A stretch of DNA of 64,000 nucleotides from positions 32,773 through 96,772 of the forward strand of contig NW_026516350.1 of the NCBI RefSeq assembly GCF_025602895.1, in the 5' to 3' direction. Numbering within the stretch: position 1 is the first letter of the stretch; every line of letters begins with the position of its first letter. The translations under genes were made by a program, and so were the position numbers. Below are positions 57,337 to 64,000 of this stretch, piece after piece. Source of the stretch: Polychytrium aggregatum (taxonomy: Eukaryota > Chytridiomycota > Chytridiomycetes > Polychytriales). The notes beneath the pieces are model-generated. The model saw only the letters and a program-made list of their open reading frames with translations. It had not been told where the DNA came from and did no database searches.

Positions 57337-59789
57337 GGTCGGCAGGGCTGAGGCAGAGACAGAGGCGGTGGCAGCGAAGAGGCAGGCGCGAGGCAGGAAA
57401 CGAAGAAGAGGACAGCAGGACGAGGGCGACAGGAGAGGTGCGGGCACGGGCGGTCGTTTCCGCGATCCTGGGCTGGCGACGGAGCAGGATGGCAGCGGCG
57501 TTGGGCTATTTATACAGCTTGACGCCGCCCCGATCCAACGGAGGGCGGCTGGCGATGGCCCCGTGCGCCGGTCTCGATGCTGGGCAGAACAAGAAGCACC
57601 GATGGTGGAACAGGCAAGGTCAGGCGAGGGGTGCAAGAGCGCTGCCGTGTGACGGCCACAAGAAAAGGCATGCCGCGCAGCCAGGCTCCATGGACACCGA
57701 GAGGCGCGGGGCTCGGGGAAGGCGAGACGAACGCATGATGGAACGCGGGTGTGCTGCTGCCGGGGTGTTGCTGCTGGGGGGTGTGCTGTGGGAGCATGTG
57801 TTGGGGGGCCGTCGGTTGGTGGGAGCGAGAGAGAGGACTAGGATGTTGAGGCAGGAGGATCAGGCATGTGCTGCTGGCAGGAGGGAGACGACAGAGACCA
57901 TGGAAGATGCAGGATGTTGATAAACAGAACACGCAGAACACATAGAACGCATAGAATACATAGAAGACAACTTGCAGAACAGAAGCAAACGCACAGAACA
58001 CTTGGCATCCGGAACAAGCGCCAGCGGGAACAAGCGCTGGGCAGCAACAAGCGACAGGTCGGGCATTCGGTCTTCCCTGGCGCGCTCACGCACGGGTCGG
58101 GTGACAGAAACCCCACCCACGGCCCTCTTGTTGGGGACAGAACACAGGCCCACGCCGGTTGTCCAAGGGCGCTCGTGACCACAAAAACGTGAGACCGACG
58201 TCGGCGGCGGCGTTGGGGGCAAGCAGGGGCAGGCGGCTGGCTCGTTGGATCCCCGCACAAGGCCAGTGCTGCACAGCAGAGTGGTGCCTCTGAGGTTGTG
58301 TCTGCCGCGGCAAGGCAGGGCCACGCAAGCGACGGAAGGCAGGGCAATGGAGCTCCATGCGATACAATGCAAGGAATTCAAAGAACGCAGAAGAACGCAC
58401 AGAAGAGCAAGGCCGGACGCAGACGCGCGAAAGAAAAAAGGGAAAGGCATCACGATCAAAGGGGATCAGCCGAGCCAGGCCAGATGAATGTCACGCGAGC
58501 GCTGGCGGGGCGGGCGTGGTGCACATGGAGGGTTGCAGGCCTGCGATGGAGCAGATGGAAGGCGGGGTGTGTGGCCGATTGTCGTGCCAGAGCGGGTGCG
58601 ATGGAGAGGTCAGGGCGGGTGGGGACAGGCCGCTTGGAGGACGGTCCAAGAATCATCCGCATGGCTCGGTGTGCTTTTCGAATCTAGTTTGCTTGTGGGC
58701 ATTGTCGGTCGACATTGCCTGTGGGATTTGTGAACTGAGAGCGCGAATTGAATGTCCGAATCGGCCGGGATCGACACCAGATCGCACCGGATCGCACCGG
58801 ATCGCACCGGACCAGGCAGATGACCCGGTCGACAGCTGCTGGCGGCTGGTGGGCCCGCGGTGCTCATGTCACCCCGTAATGAGCCCTGCAATGCCGGCCG
58901 GGCACACGACCGCTCGGCCGTGGGACCGGATCACAGGGTCGGTTGTGCCGACGGCGTGCATCCGGAATGGTTCGATCGGTGCGATGCGCTGTTGTGGTGA
59001 ACAACACAGCACTTTTGCCTTGGATTGACTGCCCTGCATTGTCTGCTTTCCCACGGGCGATTCGTCCATCTCGCTCTCGCCCTCGCTCTCTCTCTCGCTC
59101 TCGCCCTCGCTCTCTCCTGCTCTCGCTCCACGAATGAATTTCATTGTCAGCCGCCTGCCTTTTCTGGCCGCGCCGTCGCACACGCGGCTCGATCCGCGCC
59201 ACCGCCGCACTCGATCCGGCTGCAGTCGCCCGCCTTCGAGGGTTTTCTTTTTCGAGCTCACCGCCGATTTCCCCCCCTGCTCCATCATCCCGATCCCTAT
59301 CAGGTATATCTGCGCTGGACATCCGCCCGCCTTCGCATCCCTCAGCCGTCCAGAGGACATTATTGTGCGTCTTGGGAAGGGTCGCTGTTCTATTTCTGAG
59401 AGGGTGGTGTGCCGCCGTTTGGTCCTGACGTTCCCGACGGCTCCTGCGGCCGCACACGCGCAAATGCTGGGGGGGGGGAATCGGTGATGCATCTGCTGGC
59501 GAAATGCGCGTCCGCCTCCCTCCTGGACGCTCTCGCTGTTATTGTTTATCCCGGCCTGCTCGACGCACGGTGCTCCGCCAGCTGCACTCTGCATCATCAC
59601 CAATGCTGTCCTCGGTCCACCCTTTCTTGTTGGTTGCTGGTTTTCGCGCTCGCCGATATCTGCGTTTGGAGTGGTGGATGGCACGCCAACAGCTAACGAG
59701 CCTGTGGCTTCTTCTGTCTTCCCGCATTGTCTGCGCTGTGCTGCCGCGCATTCCCGTCTGCAGACGCTCTTTCGTTCACCCTATCAGTC
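57337..59789. other. Long divergent intergenic region, chitinase and PP2A
   Basis: About 2.45 kb between divergent genes. Besides the chitinase TATA box it has a GAACACATAGAAxxC tract at about 57925-57985, a GGATCGCACC unit three times at about 58780-58808, and a CTCTCGCC-rich pyrimidine block at 59070-59130. No coding exon chain was recognised on either strand. Confidence 0.5.
57507..57514 (-). promoter_or_regulatory. TATA box of the chitinase
   Basis: TATAAATA on the minus strand, about 175 nt before the signal-peptide ATG. It is a strong, canonical core promoter and fits a regulated secreted enzyme. Confidence 0.65.
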
Positions 59790-61753
<1,964 letters not shown>

Positions 61754-62219
61754 AGACATAGACTGGACGCACCGGCACTGTCGAGACACCTTAATCTGGC
61801 TGCATTGGGACAAGGCGAAAGGCAGAATGGAGGAACAAGTTTCGCTCAGGAGGCTCCGGCTGTGCTGTACATTTCAAGGTTGACCTTTCCCCCTCCCCAA
61901 TCGGACCCACCACTCTTAACCACTTTCCCTGGCCGGAATGCATCCGCTCTTGCCTATGCACGCCGTTCTGTCGTGGGCCCCTTCGAATATCGACCTGCCG
62001 TGTGCCCTGATCGCTTGCATCGACACCAGCAGTGTGCCTCCATATCTCGGGTGCCTTGCGGCACATGGACGATGAAGAGTTGAGCAGTAGCGTGTGACTC
62101 TTTCTGTTGTTTGGTGCTTTCGGTTGACTGTTGATTGGCAGCCGCAGGCTCTCCTTGGTTTGGGGAAACGATTTGCGCTTGTTTGATATTATGCTCTGTT
62201 GGTTTTTTATCTTTCTTTG

Positions 62220-62326
62220 TTTCTCTTCTCTTCTCTTCTCTTCTCTTCTCTTCCTCTTCTCTTCTCTTCTCTTCTCTTCTCTTCTCTTCTCTTCTCTTCT
62301 CTTCTCTTCTCTTCTCTTCTCTTCTC
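62220..62326. repeat. (TCTTC)n pentanucleotide microsatellite
   Basis: About twenty copies, with one interruption (TTCCTCTTC) near 62250. It is strongly pyrimidine-asymmetric, so triplex formation is possible in principle. Confidence 0.95.
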
Positions 62327-62797
62327 TCACTTGTTCCTGGCGTTACTTTTACTTTGATACTGGATGATTTTCCCTCCCTCTCTCCCTCCCTCGTAGTTAC
62401 GCATTCCCGTCCCGCTCTATTCCTCTCACCTTGATTTGCTCGTGTTCATGCTTATCCATTCTTTCGCCGAGATAAACTCGATTTAACCGAGCACCCTTGC
62501 TTCGTTGCGCGATTCCAGTGGAGTGATGGACAGAAGGGGTGCTCATCGATTTGTCCAGCACAGTATTCCCAAAGGCGACCGTGTGTATTCGGAGCCCAGC
62601 AGAGGCAGCCAATTTCAAAATCTGTGCCAGTTGCGATTTTGGCCTTGGGCTGAGCGGGGATAATATCAGTTTTGCCGCCTCTGCGGGTGAATGGCGGCGA
62701 AATGGCACGCCACACCCCGGCTCGATATCGAGCTTGGTTTCTCGCACCGCTCGTTCATGCCAGCAGGACCGCTCGAGTCTACCCTGCTCGTCATCCT

Positions 62798-62866
62798 CAT
62801 CTGCTTCTGCTTCTGCTTCTGCTTCTGCTTCTGCTCGTGCTTCTGCTCGTGCTTCTGCTTCTGCAC
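62798..62866. repeat. (TTCTGC)n tract in the leader of the DUF1295 gene
   Basis: Ten or so TTCTGC/TCGTGC units ending about 30 nt before the ATG. An upstream in-frame ORF would read them as poly-Leu, but the ATG in good context (CAACATGGC) follows them. Confidence 0.85.
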
Positions 62867-62896
62867 CGACTCGGCCTCGTCTTGCCAGTATCCAAC

Positions 62897-63971
62897 ATGG
62901 CCCCCCTCATTTCGTTGCTGAGCCCTTACGCCTCTTCCCTCACCTCGGTTCTGCTGATCGACTATGGCATCCAGGCCCTTGGATTCTCGATCTCGGCTCC
63001 GCTCAGGACAGAGAAGCTGTTTGATCTCGCAGGCGCCGTCTCGTATGTCTCGGCCGTGGCGGCCTCTGTCCTGTTTAGGCCCGAGGGCGACGTTCTGTCC
63101 AGGCGGCAGGTTTTGGCTGCTGCCATGACGACCCTGTGGGCCTTTCGTCTGGGCTCGTTCCTGTTCGTCCGGGTATTCTTCAAGTCCGACAAGGTATGCG
63201 ACACTGAGCACCACATGGGCCTGATTCTGCCACAGCCCCATTTCCAAGGCTGTTGCCGTGTTCGAGGAAGCTGTTTTTGCGATGCAGACCGATTGCCGCC
63301 ATCTCGGCCCTCAGATGCATGCCACAGCCGTCTGATCGATTTCGGCTATCTTTTCTTTGCAGCGCTTCGATAAGATCAAGCACAACACCAAGCGCTTTGC
63401 GCTCACTTGGGTCCTCCAGGGTGTCTGGGTCTACATCACCGCCCTGCCTGTCTATATCCTACTGCGCGAACCCTGGCGCTTCGCAGCGTCCGCTGCAGAT
63501 CACCGACTATGTCGGTGCTGGGCTTTGGGCTACTGGTTTCCTCATCGAAGCCGTCGCCGATGCCCAGAAGTTCGCCTTCAAGAACAAGCATCCGCACAAG
63601 TTTATGAGCACTGGCCTCTTCCGCTACTCGCGCTGTGAGTTGCAGCAACCTCCCCAGGCGGGCGAGATCGGTTTTGGCCAACAGATGTTGCCCTGGGGAC
63701 GCCTGCAGTCCGCCATTCTGGGGATGCACAATCGATCTGCTGGAAAGTCGACCACGGCTGACTGCATCTATTTCTCCTGGCCAGACCCGAACTACTTTGG
63801 CGAAATCACCCTCTGGGGTGGCATGTTCTTGCTCTGTTCAGGAGGCTTTGTCAGCCCCTGGCAATGGCTCTCGATCATCTCGCCGTACTTTTGAGTACTC
63901 GCTGATCATGCATGTTTCTGGCGTCAAGCTGCTGGAGAAGAGCTCCGCTGAAAAATACGGAAAGCTACCTG
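62897..63971 (+). CDS. DUF1295/steroid 5-alpha-reductase-like membrane protein (partial, frame-disrupted)
   Basis: Integral membrane protein of the DUF1295 family, related to sterol and steroid reductases; substrate unknown. Exons 62897-63193, 63363-63634 and 63785-63971 (then a donor GTAAGG, with the rest outside the window). Family blocks are KSDKRFDKIKHNTKRFALTW, LPVYI, ITDYVGAGLWATGFLIEAVA, DAQKFAFKN, STGLFRYSR, PNYFGEITLWGGMF and VSGVKLLEKSSAEKYGKLP. These blocks are not all in one frame. One extra base is apparent near 63455-63465, between LPVYI and CANPGASQRP. Another lies in TTTT at 63889-63892, between ISPYF and EYSLIMHV. Either these are assembly errors or the gene is decaying. A 37-nt intron could replace the first shift but would delete conserved sequence. 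Confidence 0.75.
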
Positions 63972-64000
63972 GTAAGGCCATGATGCGCCAAGGGACAGAG

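Larger units (their letters stand above)
61754..62896. other. Intergenic, PP2A to DUF1295 gene
   Basis: No coding exon. It contains a long TCTTC tract and, just before the downstream ATG, a TTCTGC repeat at about 62800-62865. Confidence 0.55.

Noticed and set aside
55522-57351. A 609-codon plus-strand frame opposite the chitinase
   Set aside because: It mirrors the chitinase codons and the Thr linker (giving Val- and Gly-rich sequence). The minus-strand protein has a signal peptide and clear GH19 motifs, so the plus frame is a shadow.
57337-57636. A 100-residue N-terminal extension of the chitinase frame
   Set aside because: The TATA box at 57507-57514 lies inside it, and the extension would bury the signal peptide.
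62672-62896. Upstream in-frame start for the DUF1295 gene
   Set aside because: It would translate the TTCTGC repeat as a poly-Leu run. The ATG at 62897 has a better context, and the family N-terminus starts there.

Overview
The window looks like nuclear DNA of an early-diverging, zoosporic fungus, most likely a chytrid. I read 21 protein genes. Almost all are broken by many short GT-AG introns. The families are fungal or opisthokont: SAGA SPT7, PEX19, SEC63, TRM7, REX4, the golgin CASP/COY1, PP2A and calnexin. A CCDC92/CCDC74-like coiled-coil protein, a family tied to cilia in animals, fits a lineage that still makes a flagellum. No tRNA, rRNA, transposon or CRISPR array was recognised. Gene models were built by joining open reading frames at GT/AG sites and checking that total coding length stays in frame and agrees with the known family length. 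CASP (680 aa), SEC63 (662), DJ-1 (187), PP2A (311), PEX19 (288) and TRM7 (283) all close this way.

Layout. 1-964: 3' end of calnexin (+). 2113-3780: four-CBS protein A (+). 4485-11946: SPT7 (+, about 25 exons). 13826-15820: CCDC92/74-like protein (+). 16648-19576: RhoGEF (+). 20203-22459: REX4 (+). 22853-23185: 42-aa cysteine protein (-), divergent from PEX19 (+, 23678-25358). 25609-27927: TRM7 (+). 28775-30141: four-CBS protein B (-), paralogue of A. 31150-33251: four-span membrane protein with a PPxY tail (-). 34235-35711: DJ-1 (-), divergent from a carotenoid oxygenase (+, 36239-38530). 39329-43005: SEC63 (+). 43600-44242: universal stress protein (-). 45191-46363 and 47737-48865: tandem small four-span membrane proteins (-). 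49671-54816: CASP golgin (-). 55546-57336: secreted GH19 chitinase (-, intronless). 59790-61753: PP2A catalytic subunit (+). 62897-window end: DUF1295/steroid-reductase-like protein (+, partial, two apparent frameshifts).

The genes do not form one pathway. Several concern the secretory route (calnexin, SEC63, CASP, secreted chitinase) and several concern signalling or stress (CBS proteins, RhoGEF, PP2A, USP, DJ-1). The most distinctive features are: 6-nt microexons in three genes, one at the same place in both tandem paralogues; an intronless chitinase among intron-rich genes; a CBS-protein pair sharing intron phase, TATA box and TATA-to-ATG spacing; and very long hexanucleotide tracts inside a CASP intron.
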